64,000 nucleotides of DNA from UBA4733 sp036734945 (GTDB lineage Bacteria; Chloroflexota; UBA4733), in contig DAIMXP010000019.1 of NCBI GenBank assembly GCA_036734945.1, positions 15,006 to 79,005 on the forward strand, read 5' to 3'. The position numbers were made by a program, and so were the translations under genes. Below, in pieces: positions 35,114-44,335 of this stretch (positions are counted from its first letter, which is position 1; each line of letters opens with the position of its first letter). The notes under the pieces were generated by a model. The model was not told the DNA's origin and ran no database searches. It saw only the letters and a program-made list of their open reading frames with translations.

Positions 35114-38100
35114 GTGACCCTGACGATTGACGCGCCACAGCGCACCGCCGCCGCCACACGGGGCGAGCGGCGCATCACGGAGTTTCGCCCGGAGGACGCC
35201 GCCGCGGTTGCGGCTATGTTCGAAGGCAGCAACGAAGGCTGGCCGGACGGCTTCGGTGACGGCACGCCCTGGACCGTGGAAAAGGTGCTGGATATGCAGT
35301 CCAGCCGCCAGCCGCTCGCTACCTTCCTTTCCTGGGAGGGCAAAGAGGCCGCCGGCTATTGCTCGTTCTACGAGTACCCCGGTGAAGTGGGGCTGGCCGG
35401 TTACGTCGGCTTGCTCAACGCCGCCACACGCTTCCACGGCCGCGGCCACGGACGCGACCTGCTGAAGGCCGCCCTGCAGCGCTGCCTGGACCTTGGCTAC
35501 CGCCGCGTCGACCTGCACACCTGGCAGGGCAACATGAAAGCAGTGCCGCTCTACAAGAAGAGCGGCTACTACTGGGTGCCGGAATCGTCAGTCCACATGG
35601 AGAACTACCTCCCCTTGCTCTTGCGCATCCCGGCCCTTGCCGACTTTTGGGAGCAGGCGGATTGGTATCAGACGCAGGTGCGCCAACTTTCGGTGCAGGA
35701 AGACCTCGTCCTGGACGGCAAGATGCGCGTCTACCCCTACGAGTTCCGCGCCGGCGCTCGCTTTGTGAAGGCGACGATCGACGCCACCGCCCGGGGCCTG
35801 ACCGCCCTGGAGACGGAACGTTGGCGCCTTGCCTGCCACGTCGACGACCGCCAGTTAGCCATCGGGCGGTCACGAACCGTGACATGGGAAGTAGAGAATC
35901 GCAGCGGACAGCCGCTCAACCTCACACTGCTGGCCAGCGCCGGCCAGGGACTCCACCTCCAGAAGGAGGAGACCGTCACCGTCACGGACCGGTATACGGC
36001 GGAAGCGGTGCTCACCGCCGATGCCGACTACCAACCTCCGGCCCCTGGCCAGCCGGCGCCGCACGTGGAGTCGCTGTTCCTCATCGACGGCTTGCCGGTG
36101 CGCCTGGAAACGGGCGTACAGGTCAACCAGCCGGTGGAAATCCGCCTGCTGCCGCGCCGGGTTAGCCTGCTGACCGGCCAGGCGCGCACGGTGACGCTGC
36201 AGTTGCAGAACCATCTGGATGAGACGGCGACGGTCGACCTCCGTCTGGCGCCGTCGGCGGGGCTGTTGATCGAAGGACCGGATGGCATGGCGCCGCCGGC
36301 CATCGCGCTGGCCGCCCAGAGCTACGGGGGCGCCGACGTTCGTCTGCGCGCAACCGAAAGCGGCGTGCAGGCGCTGGCGATTCGTGCGACGGTGACCGTG
36401 GGTGCAGAGATCATCGAGCTGGCGGCGCTGGAGCTGCCGTTGCCGTCGCTGTTGCCGGGAGAGATCCTCGGCTTTGCAACCGACGCGCCAACGTCGTTCC
36501 ACACGGAACGCGACGTGCAAAACCGCGAAGTGCGGCTGGAAACGTCGACGCACCGGCTGATCGTCGAATTGCGCGGCGGCGGCTGCTCCTTGGAGGACGC
36601 CGCCAGCGGCGCGCATCTGGGCGGCGCTCGCCTGCTGGCTGGTCCCCCCTTCTCCTGGACGGCGCAGTCGCGCGTCGTCCACGAAGCCACCTTTGAGCGA
36701 ACCAAAGGCGGCATGACGGTACACATGCGTGGGGCAACCCCCCACCTGCCGCAGGCCGTTGTGGAACACGAGTTGCACCTGACGAGCGGGGGATTGCTGC
36801 GCCTGGCGACGGCGGTGACGAACGTCGGTGACAGCCCCCTGGCTGCTCAGGCCGGGCTGGAGTCCTGGGCAGGCGACAACATGCCGACGCTGGTGCTGCC
36901 CAGCGCCTATGGCTTGATCGCCACGTCGCTGCCGGAGTTCCCCGACTGGAGCGACCTGAGTCTACAGACGCCAGCGACCTTTGTAGAGACATGGATAGCC
37001 CGCGAAGGCGAGGGCAATGTCGCCGGCCTATTCTGGTCGGAGGCTTCGCGCATCCAGCCCTCGGGCTGGGGACTGGCCGACCTGAAGCAAGACACTGGCG
37101 AGCTGCAGCCGGGTGAGCGCCGCCTGCTGCCACCGGCCTACCTGTACGCCGGCCCCGGCGACCGCACCACTGTGCGCAAACTCTGGCGTCACCGGATCGC
37201 GCCCGACGCATCCGAGCGCATGCCGACGCCTCGTGAGGCATTGACGCTCACCAATGTAGCCACGCCGGCAGTGGTGGTGGCCGCCGCAGCCGGCGAGCTC
37301 ACCTTGAGCAGCGTGGCGAGCGCCGAGCTCCCAGGCCGGGTGGAATGGGAGGCGCCCGCCGGTTGGACCGTCGAGCCGCCATACACCGACATCGTCGGCC
37401 TTCGCCTCGGTCATGACCAGGCGGTGGCCGTGCGCGTGCGCCACGCCGAGCGCCGGCCGGCAGCGGCCGCCGTGCGCGCCACCTTTCGCTCCGAACGCCT
37501 GCAACAGCAGGTCTTCGCCGGCGCCTTGCTCGACCTTGGGGAACACGCGGGCGGTGTGACCGTGACCGTAGGGGAGCAGGCCGGGCAGCCGGTGTGGACC
37601 GTCGCCAACGGCTTCATGCGCTTCCGGGTGGCGCCGCAGTTCCTGGGCAGCATCATCGCCCTGGAAACACTTGCCGACGGCGTCAACCATTTACTGAGCG
37701 CCTTCCCCGAGCCTCGCGAATTTGGCTGGATGCGCCCCTGGTACGGCGGCATCTACGCCGCCGTGTATCGACCCGGCGTGGGGCACTTCCCGGACCCTGG
37801 TCGCCTCTATCAGGACCGCTTCACCATAGAACCGGCGGACGCAGCCGGCCATGACGGGCGGCGGTGGCAAGGCGTTACCGTGGGGAGCACATTGCAGTCA
37901 CACGGGCTACGTGGCCTGGAGCTGCAGGCGACCTACCTGACGCTGGCCGGTAGCAACCTGCTGGCGCTGCGTCTCACGCTGCGCAACCACACAAGCGCCA
38001 CGTTGCCCGTCGATGCTGTGCTGGTTGCCTACCTCCAACCCGGCGGTTCGACCGCCGACGCGGAGCTGCTGCTCGACCCGGACGGGGAACGGCGGCTACG

Positions 38101-38377
38101 GCGTATCCAACGTACCATCGGCGTCCGCACCGATGGTTGGGCAGCCGCCAGAAACCCGCGTGATGGACGCACCATCGCGCTCGTGGCCGGGGCCGCCGAC
38201 ATCGACAGCACAGTAGAGGCGCTCGATTGGGGCAACCTCGGCGCCCACATAGGACTCCGCGCCGGCTTTCTGTTGCACCCACACAGCGAACAGAGCGCCC
38301 TGGCCTACCTGGCGCTGGCCCAGAATCAGGCGGAAGCAGGAGCGTACAGCGCCCTACGCGCCGCCGTCTTGCTGTAG
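35114..38377 (+). CDS. Giant GNAT acetyltransferase fusion protein
   Basis: The product is 1087 residues, against 150-200 for ordinary GNAT proteins. Residues about 15-165 form a GNAT domain (TEFRPEDAAAVAAMF, then FHGRGHGRDLLKAALQRCLDLGY as the acetyl-CoA loop, and YKKSGYYW). The remaining 900 residues are beta-rich with Ig-like stretches (RTVTWEVENRSGQPLNL, ARTVTLQLQNHLDETATVDL) and a C-terminal region that looks like a carbohydrate-active or adhesion module. No signal peptide precedes the GNAT domain. GTG 35114 with AGGAGG is preferred to ATG 35096. The gene is behind an attenuator-like leader. Confidence 0.82.
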   Translation: MTLTIDAPQRTAAATRGERRITEFRPEDAAAVAAMFEGSNEGWPDGFGDGTPWTVEKVLDMQSSRQPLATFLSWEGKEAAGYCSFYEYPGEVGLAGYVGLLNAATRFHGRGHGRDLLKAALQRCLDLGYRRVDLHTWQGNMKAVPLYKKSGYYWVPESSVHMENYLPLLLRIPALADFWEQADWYQTQVRQLSVQEDLVLDGKMRVYPYEFRAGARFVKATIDATARGLTALETERWRLACHVDDRQLAIGRSRTVTWEVENRSGQPLNLTLLASAGQGLHLQKEETVTVTDRYTAEAVLTADADYQPPAPGQPAPHVESLFLIDGLPVRLETGVQVNQPVEIRLLPRRVSLLTGQARTVTLQLQNHLDETATVDLRLAPSAGLLIEGPDGMAPPAIALAAQSYGGADVRLRATESGVQALAIRATVTVGAEIIELAALELPLPSLLPGEILGFATDAPTSFHTERDVQNREVRLETSTHRLIVELRGGGCSLEDAASGAHLGGARLLAGPPFSWTAQSRVVHEATFERTKGGMTVHMRGATPHLPQAVVEHELHLTSGGLLRLATAVTNVGDSPLAAQAGLESWAGDNMPTLVLPSAYGLIATSLPEFPDWSDLSLQTPATFVETWIAREGEGNVAGLFWSEASRIQPSGWGLADLKQDTGELQPGERRLLPPAYLYAGPGDRTTVRKLWRHRIAPDASERMPTPREALTLTNVATPAVVVAAAAGELTLSSVASAELPGRVEWEAPAGWTVEPPYTDIVGLRLGHDQAVAVRVRHAERRPAAAAVRATFRSERLQQQVFAGALLDLGEHAGGVTVTVGEQAGQPVWTVANGFMRFRVAPQFLGSIIALETLADGVNHLLSAFPEPREFGWMRPWYGGIYAAVYRPGVGHFPDPGRLYQDRFTIEPADAAGHDGRRWQGVTVGSTLQSHGLRGLELQATYLTLAGSNLLALRLTLRNHTSATLPVDAVLVAYLQPGGSTADAELLLDPDGERRLRRIQRTIGVRTDGWAAARNPRDGRTIALVAGAADIDSTVEALDWGNLGAHIGLRAGFLLHPHSEQSALAYLALAQNQAEAGAYSALRAAVLL

Positions 38378-38417
38378 GGGATAGGGGATGAGGGACGGGG
38401 TTCCTGGTGCGACCGCC

Positions 38418-38657
38418 CTACCGCTCCCCGTCACTCCTCATCCCCTCGCCTCCCCTCTTCCCCCCTTCCCCTGCCAGGCGGCGGCGGAGGCGGCGATACC
38501 AGCGAAGGCGGTTAAGGCGCCCAATCGCGTGACCGCAATGACGGCACCGACCGGGCGCAACTGCGGAACGCCCACAGCGCCAACACTTATAGGGTCCGGT
38601 GTGACGGCGGACGTCGCTCGGTGGCGACAGTGTCTCTCGCTCTTCTTCCAAAAACAC
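38418..38657 (-). CDS. Small zinc-ribbon protein
   Basis: The 79-residue product contains a zinc ribbon with two C-x2-C knuckles (CWRCG and CRHCG) followed by a very basic helix (LNRLRWYRRLRRRLAG). GTG 38657 has AGGAG five bases upstream; the open frame extends to 38699. Possible nucleic-acid-binding protein. The stretch between it and the GH130 gene (38658-38892) holds only a decayed palindromic element. Confidence 0.5.
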   Translation of the reverse strand: MFLEEERETLSPPSDVRRHTGPYKCWRCGRSAVAPGRCRHCGHAIGRLNRLRWYRRLRRRLAGEGGKRGGEGMRSDGER

Positions 38658-38824
38658 ATTCGCTCCTAAAGGCGGGCGTAGCCTGACGCCAGATCGCATG
38701 CGACAGATGAGCCTATCCGGCCCAAATTACGGTCTTGCTGTCATTCGGACCTTGCGTTAGGAGATTCGGCATATATCCCGTATAGGACTGGCGGGTCATC
38801 GCAAGTGTGGGGCCAGGAGGAAAG

Positions 38825-38880
38825 CGCGGCGACACCGTTTTTTGGCTGGAGTGTCCACGAGTGGTCCCGCAGTCGCGGTA
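38825..38880. repeat. Decayed GCGACTGCGG element
   Basis: CCGCAGTCGCGG (38867-38878) is the complement of the element core; GCGCGGCGACACCG upstream is a degraded left core. It lies downstream of the GH130 gene. Confidence 0.4.
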
Positions 38881-38892
38881 TCGTTATTGTGC

Positions 38893-40095
38893 TCATCGCA
38901 AGCTGGCGATGATCTCGTCGGTTTCAAAGTCGGCGGCGGCGGTGACGCTATCCGCGGCGCCGTAGTAGAGGCGGATACGCCGGTTCTGCGGGTCCAGCCC
39001 GACATGGCCGCAACTCAACACCACGTTGCCGTAGAACCCGGCGCGCTCAAACGGTGCATCGGGGGCCAGGATCGGCTCGGGGGAGCGGGCGAGGACGCGC
39101 GTGGGGTCATCACCATCCAGCAATAGCCCGCCCATGCAGTAGCGGTTCGCCATGTCGACACCGTGGTAGAGTACCAGCCAGCCGGCATCGGTGCGAAATG
39201 GCACGGTGCTACCGCCGGTGCGGCGCTCGTCCCAGAAGCCGGGCCGGGGCAGGGCCAGGGGTTCGTGCTCACCCCAGTGGATCAGATCGGGGCTGTTGGC
39301 GAGCCAGATGCCATGAATGCGGGCGAACGACGATGGCATCGGACGCGTGAGCGCCCAGTACCGGCCGCCGAGCCGTTCCGGGAAGAGGACGACATCCTTA
39401 TGGTCGCCCAGGAACATGAGACCTTCGCGGCTGAAGCTGTGGAAATCGCTCGTGCTGGCCAGGCTGGTCGTGATGCCAAGGCGGGAGGGGGTCACGTAAG
39501 TGATGTAGTAGCGGCCCTCCAGCGGTGTGATGCGCGCATCCTCGCAGCCGTACTCTTCTACCAGCGTGCCGGGGGAGATGGCGGGTTCGGAGTCGATAGC
39601 AAAGTGAATGCCGTCACGGCTGCGCGCGACCCGCAGATGCGAGATCTGGGAGAGGAAGGACTGCTTCAGATAGGAGACGGCCCGTGGATCGTGCAAGTCC
39701 AGCCCGGGCAGGTCCCGCCGAACGTAGGCGCTGACGATGCCTGGCGGGTCGCCTTCCGGGTTGAAGAGCGCCAGACCGACCAGGGCATCGGCCGATAGGT
39801 CTCGTTCCATCGGCAGGAACAGTGGTTCCGGGCCACTGATATCCAACAGACAGGCATCGAGGGCGGGCTCTGCCCCGAGGCGGGGGCGTTCCGCCACCCG
39901 TAAGAGCAGCACGATCTCGTCACCATGCCGTACTGCCGCCGGATTGAAGGCGCAGACGACCTCCATGTCCGGGCGAGTGGGCGGCACATGGGCAGGGACG
40001 ATCAACGGGTTCTCGTCGAGCCGGCGGGCCACTGGAGCCGGTCCAACAAAGCGCAGTTGAGCAGCGCGTTCCGCCTCGGACGCTAAGGAGATCAT
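38893..40095 (-). CDS. Glycoside hydrolase family 130 phosphorylase
   Basis: The 400-residue five-bladed propeller carries GH130 features: VVCAFNPAAVRHGDEIVLLLRVAER, the catalytic-acid region EEYGCEDARITPLEGRYYITYV, and GGSTVPFRTDAGWLVLYHGVD and the C-terminal IRLYYGAADSVTAAA. The family phosphorolyses beta-mannosides to mannose 1-phosphate, acting in the cytoplasm on imported oligosaccharides. The exact mannoside cannot be read. ATG 40095 follows AGAAGGATT. Confidence 0.9.
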   Translation of the reverse strand: MISLASEAERAAQLRFVGPAPVARRLDENPLIVPAHVPPTRPDMEVVCAFNPAAVRHGDEIVLLLRVAERPRLGAEPALDACLLDISGPEPLFLPMERDLSADALVGLALFNPEGDPPGIVSAYVRRDLPGLDLHDPRAVSYLKQSFLSQISHLRVARSRDGIHFAIDSEPAISPGTLVEEYGCEDARITPLEGRYYITYVTPSRLGITTSLASTSDFHSFSREGLMFLGDHKDVVLFPERLGGRYWALTRPMPSSFARIHGIWLANSPDLIHWGEHEPLALPRPGFWDERRTGGSTVPFRTDAGWLVLYHGVDMANRYCMGGLLLDGDDPTRVLARSPEPILAPDAPFERAGFYGNVVLSCGHVGLDPQNRRIRLYYGAADSVTAAADFETDEIIASLR

Positions 40096-40213
40096 GACAA
40101 TCCTTCTCCCAACACCACAATTAAACCAGGTCTCAGCAGTCGGGACACGGGTGTTCCGTTCGGTTCCCCCCGTTCATACCACCACGATGCCCAGTGTGAT
40201 GGTAGCGGGAATA

Positions 40214-41698
40214 CTATCCGGCCGACTGTGCCTCAAAGGCGTTGGTCATATCCGTATTGGGCAGCACGGCGGGGCGGTTCAGCCCCAGTGCCACCGCCGG
40301 GTTGTACTGGTTGAGGAGGGGACTGGCGGCCGCTTCGGCGGCCAGGTCGGCCGGCAGGTTCTTGCCGGTGAGAATCGCCTTGAGGTAGTCGGCCAGCAGC
40401 ACACCCTGGGTGCAATTGCAACCGGCGTCATATTGCATCACGCCACGTTGCCAGCGCAGGTAGACAAAGCTGTGGTTCGTCGGGTCCAGCGCCGGCGCAC
40501 TGGTCGGCACGCCCCAGATCTCCAGGTCGATCAAGGGTAGCAGGCTGGTAACCTGCGGGTCGGTCGGCGCCAGGTTCGGGAAGGCAGCCGATGCCGGGAC
40601 GCTGTTGGCGAAGGTGGCAGCAAAGCGTGTCGCCTGCCCTTGCGCCTGCTCCGGCGCGTTGGCGGCAATGTAGGCCTGTACGGCCTGGCTGTACCCCGCG
40701 CTGCCAGGCGCCGGCAGTTGCGCCACCAGAGTGGCATCGTAGGCCGGGAAGGTGGAGAAGTTGAAGGTCGTGTAGGGCAGGAGGCCGGGATCGAGCAGGT
40801 TAAGCAGGCGCACCGAGCCGTCCGCCGCCTGCTGCATGACCTGGCGCTGGAAGAACTGCGTGAGGAAGCCCTCAAAGGTGAACGGTCGCGAGGTGGGGTA
40901 GCCGAACGTGTGTACGCCGCCGCGCTGGTTAAAGTAGTTCCAGAAGGCGTCGTTGTCGATGCGGAAGCCCGTCTGGCTGAAGTAGCGCGACACCGGGGCC
41001 GGAGCCGGCGCCGTGACGTGCAGGGTCAGCATCGAGAAGACGTGGTTGTCGTAGCACTCGTTGCTGGCGGCGAAGAAGGCAAAGGGGTAGTCGCCCGGCG
41101 CGGTGTCCGCCGGGATGGTCAGCGTGCCCCGAAAGTCGTTGCCGCCGGCAGGAGCCAGCAGGGCCATGCGGCCGAGCGCCGGGCTGGCGACGATCACCTC
41201 GTCGGAGAGACCGCCGGCGCCGCCGCTGGCCGTCAGCCCGAACGTCACAGTCTGACCGGGAGCAGCACTCTGCGGTGAGAGCGAGGGATTGGTCACCTGC
41301 GGTTCGCCGGCGGAATTATTGAGCGGGTAGACGGTGAAGTTATAGACATAGGTTTGCCCCGGCTGCAGCACGATATGCAGGCCATCGTCGTAGATGCTGT
41401 TGTGGTAGCGGTAGCCGCCGCCATGAAAGCCAAACACGTCGGCCGGCTGGCCGGCGGGAACGTTGCTGACGGTGTAGCGACCATCCGCACCCGTGATCGT
41501 CGCCAACTGCAGGCCGCGATAGCCCACGGTGATGTAGACGCCGGCTACCGGGGCGCCGCTATCACGATCGGTCACCAGGCCGGTGATCGTGCCCGTCGCC
41601 GCCTGTGCCGGCGCCGCAGCGGCGGAAGCGAGCCCGGGTGACAGCGTGAGCATAAACAAAGCGACCAGCAAACTCAGCGCACGGATCAAGCGAAGCAT
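40214..41698 (-). CDS. Secreted protein with carboxypeptidase-regulatory-like and GYP-repeat domains
   Basis: The 494-residue product has a signal peptide (about 1-30). A CarboxypepD_reg-like domain follows (TGTITGLVTDRDSGAPVAGVYITV, about 35-120), then an Ig-like region and, from about residue 245, the NYFNQRGGVHTFGYPTSRPF...FEGFLTQFFQRQVMQ domain shared with the 25701 protein. It is probably an extracellular binding protein. ATG 41698 with GAGAGG is preferred over ATG 41704. Confidence 0.72.
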   Translation of the reverse strand: MLRLIRALSLLVALFMLTLSPGLASAAAAPAQAATGTITGLVTDRDSGAPVAGVYITVGYRGLQLATITGADGRYTVSNVPAGQPADVFGFHGGGYRYHNSIYDDGLHIVLQPGQTYVYNFTVYPLNNSAGEPQVTNPSLSPQSAAPGQTVTFGLTASGGAGGLSDEVIVASPALGRMALLAPAGGNDFRGTLTIPADTAPGDYPFAFFAASNECYDNHVFSMLTLHVTAPAPAPVSRYFSQTGFRIDNDAFWNYFNQRGGVHTFGYPTSRPFTFEGFLTQFFQRQVMQQAADGSVRLLNLLDPGLLPYTTFNFSTFPAYDATLVAQLPAPGSAGYSQAVQAYIAANAPEQAQGQATRFAATFANSVPASAAFPNLAPTDPQVTSLLPLIDLEIWGVPTSAPALDPTNHSFVYLRWQRGVMQYDAGCNCTQGVLLADYLKAILTGKNLPADLAAEAAASPLLNQYNPAVALGLNRPAVLPNTDMTNAFEAQSAG

Positions 41699-41783
41699 TG
41701 GCATCCTCTCACAAGGGTGAACGAGCGTACCAGGAGATTGTACACAAGGCGCCTCCCCGGAAACGAGCGGCGCACCCGAGCCA

Positions 41784-41845
41784 GGGCGCATGCAATACGC
41801 CCCTACGCCTGCCGTTCGTCCCGTAGGGGCGTATTGCATACGCCC
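41784..41845. repeat. 24-bp-arm palindrome with CGTAGGGGCGTATTG core
   Basis: Arms 41784-41807 and 41822-41845 are complementary over 24 bp with one mismatch, separated by 14 bp. The sequence is of the GTAGGGGCGTATTGCATACGCCC type common in Chloroflexota. It lies just after the DUF2079 gene stop and may terminate it. Confidence 0.7.
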
Positions 41846-41850
41846 TCGTA

Positions 41851-44163
41851 TCACCGCCAAGCTCGCCCACCCCGTAGATAGTTCAGTGCAGCCAGCCAGG
41901 GCATGAGGCCGGCTCCCGATCCGACGACCGGTGGCGCCCCAATGACGTAGTGGTTGCCCAGGGGGCAGGTCTGGCCGGAGGCGTTGACGCAGGGCAGCCA
42001 GTCGAGACCGCTGCCCTCCGCCTTCGGGTGGAACCAGGCGATTTGCAGTTGGCCCGGGTAGGCCACAGTCAGGCCGGGTACGACGACGCGAATGACCTGA
42101 CCGGGCTGCCAGTTGCTGGTGGCCCGCCAGGTGAGCGTGGGTATGGGCCCCTGAAAGTCCGGCGGCCGTGGTCGAGGCGTACCGTTCGTCCAGACCGCCA
42201 GCGTCTCGTCATCGGCCAGGGGTTGGTCGAGCGTCCAGTCGAGGGTCAGTGTCTCCTGCCAGCCGGCGCCGATGACGGAGCTTGCTTGAATGTGGTCGTC
42301 AAGCAAGAAGAGGTGGCCGTCGAAGGTAGCCAGCGGCTGTTGACTGAGGGCGGCAACGGAGCCGTCGCTGAAGCTGAAAGCGGTGCGGGGTAGATTGCGC
42401 AATGGGGCTCCCCGGCGGAGCAGGACGTAGCCATCAGCGGCATCGGCGACGCCAAAGCTGCCTCCCTGGAGCAGCGTGAGCAGGGTCAGGCGCTGCTGCG
42501 ACCAGTTCAACGGGTAGGAACTGCTCGTCAAATCGAGCAGCACCTCCTGAGCATCGAGCACGTTGGGGAACAGGTAGAGCTTGCGGCGCTCGCTGAGGTG
42601 CGGCGCCAGACTCGATGACGTGCTCACGGCGTCGCCGGCCGGAATCTGGGCGAGGAACCTGGGCAACAGGCGCGCATGCGCGTCCGGCAACGGCAGCGCG
42701 AAGGCCCGCCCGCCCAATCCGCTGCCCAGCTGGTAGTGCGTCAGCGCGGCGGCAACGGCCAGCCAGGCAGCGAGCAGCAGGGCCGGAGCGCGGGCGTCCC
42801 GCCCAATGCGGTTGAGATAAGCCCGAACAGGGCCGCGACTGCGGTCTGCGGCCAAGAACGAGGGGCGACTGCGGTCGCGTTCCGGACCGCGGACGGAAGA
42901 TACAAGCGACCGCAGTCGCCCCTCGTCGCTTGGCCGGGGGCGCCCTCTGGGCCCGCAGTCACGGCCCTGTTCATCCGCGTACCGACGAGGCGCCGCCCTG
43001 ACGAAACCGTATTGGGCGTCATGCCCCCGCAGCCTCTCCAACAGCCAGGCTATACCGCCAATACCCTCAATCGCAGCGGCGATCAGGATCGGTAAGACCA
43101 GGGCCGAGTAGTGCGCCATCCCGGAACGCATCCAGGGAAACGTCGCCAGGACGTTGATGCCGATGGACGGCGCAGCGATGAGCAACGTGAGCGGCGAGAA
43201 GAGCGCCAACGCGCCGCTGGAGCCGACCAGCGCCTGCAGGTAGGCGCGCGATTCGCTGCTGCCCAGCGTCGGCCCGAGGACTGCCGGGTGGCGTAGGACG
43301 TTGCTGAGCATAGCCAGTGGCGTCGTGCCCAGGTAGCCGTAGCGCGCCAGGAAGGGCGAGGCTTGCCCCGGTGAGAAGTGGGGGATCAACCAGAAAAAGT
43401 CGAAGAGGGCTACCGTGCTGCCGAGGGCCAGCAAGGCCAGGCCGGCAACTCGCCAGCGCGGGGCGCCCCCTGGGCCCAGCAGCGTCCACAGCCCCAGGAG
43501 GGTCAGCGCGACCGGCGCATCTTCCTTGGCGGCAGCGGCCAGCAGGCCGGTGACCAGCACCGGCCAGAGCAGACGACGCTCGATCAGGTAGAAGAGCAGT
43601 ATGAAGAGCGCGCTATCGAGGGCCACCGTGTGAAAGTCGGAGAGCAGTTCCGCCTCGACAAAGGGCGAACTGAGGTAGGCCAGCGCCACAAAGAATCCGG
43701 CCCAGGCGCTGCCCAACCGGATTCTGGCCAGGCCAAACGCCGCCAGTGCCCCCGCGCAGACCACGAGGGCCTGCAACGCCAGCAGCGCGCGCACGTCAGG
43801 CAGCACGGCGTAGAGCAGCGACAGCGGCGCCAGCAACAGTTCAGCATGATAGGCCAGCAACGTTTGAGCGGAATGGTCCAGTGGCGCCTGGTAGTCCAGC
43901 GAGAAGCCACCGCCGCTGAGCAGCGAAAAGGCGTAGGGATGCCCGTGCAACGTGTTCCACAGCGCCTGGTCCTCGTAGCCAAGGTCAAGGGCGTTTGACC
44001 CCAGGCTGTCGTGCCGCAGGATCGCCTGGATTGCATAGGCTGTGGCAAAGACCACGCTACACAGGCATGTCAGGAGCAGCGGCGCCTGGGCAGTGAGCCG
44101 GCTCCACGCCACGTCTCGACTTCCAGATGGCGAGGCGTGATCGTCAGCGGCGGCACTGCTCAC
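41851..44163 (-). CDS. DUF2079 membrane protein carrying an in-frame palindromic element
   Basis: The 770-residue product has about ten helices in its N-terminal half, with DUF2079 signatures LDLGYEDQALWNTLHGHPY and SDFHTVALDSALFILLFYLIERR, and a beta-rich C-terminal half. Residues about 399-446, between helices, are translated from palindromic element copy 4 and are arginine-rich (GRDCGPRGRPRPSDEGRL...). The insertion keeps the frame open and sits in a predicted cytoplasmic loop. Function is unknown; relatives are GT-C-like. ATG 44163. Confidence 0.8.
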   Translation of the reverse strand: MSSAAADDHASPSGSRDVAWSRLTAQAPLLLTCLCSVVFATAYAIQAILRHDSLGSNALDLGYEDQALWNTLHGHPYAFSLLSGGGFSLDYQAPLDHSAQTLLAYHAELLLAPLSLLYAVLPDVRALLALQALVVCAGALAAFGLARIRLGSAWAGFFVALAYLSSPFVEAELLSDFHTVALDSALFILLFYLIERRLLWPVLVTGLLAAAAKEDAPVALTLLGLWTLLGPGGAPRWRVAGLALLALGSTVALFDFFWLIPHFSPGQASPFLARYGYLGTTPLAMLSNVLRHPAVLGPTLGSSESRAYLQALVGSSGALALFSPLTLLIAAPSIGINVLATFPWMRSGMAHYSALVLPILIAAAIEGIGGIAWLLERLRGHDAQYGFVRAAPRRYADEQGRDCGPRGRPRPSDEGRLRSLVSSVRGPERDRSRPSFLAADRSRGPVRAYLNRIGRDARAPALLLAAWLAVAAALTHYQLGSGLGGRAFALPLPDAHARLLPRFLAQIPAGDAVSTSSSLAPHLSERRKLYLFPNVLDAQEVLLDLTSSSYPLNWSQQRLTLLTLLQGGSFGVADAADGYVLLRRGAPLRNLPRTAFSFSDGSVAALSQQPLATFDGHLFLLDDHIQASSVIGAGWQETLTLDWTLDQPLADDETLAVWTNGTPRPRPPDFQGPIPTLTWRATSNWQPGQVIRVVVPGLTVAYPGQLQIAWFHPKAEGSGLDWLPCVNASGQTCPLGNHYVIGAPPVVGSGAGLMPWLAALNYLRGGRAWR
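42828..42969. repeat. GCGACTGCGG palindromic element, copy 4, inside a coding sequence
   Basis: CAGGGCCGCGACTGCGGTCT (from 42828) is mirrored by the right arm ending CAGTCACGGCCCTG (42969), with inner arms GGGGCGACTGCGGTCGC and their complement. The 142-bp unit lies within the DUF2079 gene and is open in the coding frame. Its left arm matches copy 1 and its right arm matches copies 2 and 3. Confidence 0.85.
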
Positions 44164-44232
44164 CCTGGGCGTCCACCAACTCCTGGATGCTGATCAGGTA
44201 GGGAGGCGGTCAGGGCCGTCCCCTTCTAGCGT

Positions 44233-44249
44233 CCTGCTATCATAGCAGG
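44233..44249. promoter_or_regulatory. Operator-like palindrome CCTGCTATCATAGCAGG
   Basis: A perfect palindrome with 8-bp arms around a single C lies between the divergent DUF2079 and cytochrome c genes. Size and AT-rich centre fit a dimeric repressor site. Confidence 0.45.
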
Positions 44250-44335
44250 AACGGGCTGGTTGCAGGCGCCCTGACCGTCCACCGGCACTGGCCGTGTCAT
44301 GGTCCCATTGTTGTTCAGGCTCTCCAGGAGGATTC

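Noticed and set aside
43455..43485. Second palindromic-element fragment in the DUF2079 gene (GGCGCCCCCTGGGCCC)
   Set aside because: Only about 16 bases match one arm type and no inverted partner is nearby; could be chance in GC-rich coding sequence.
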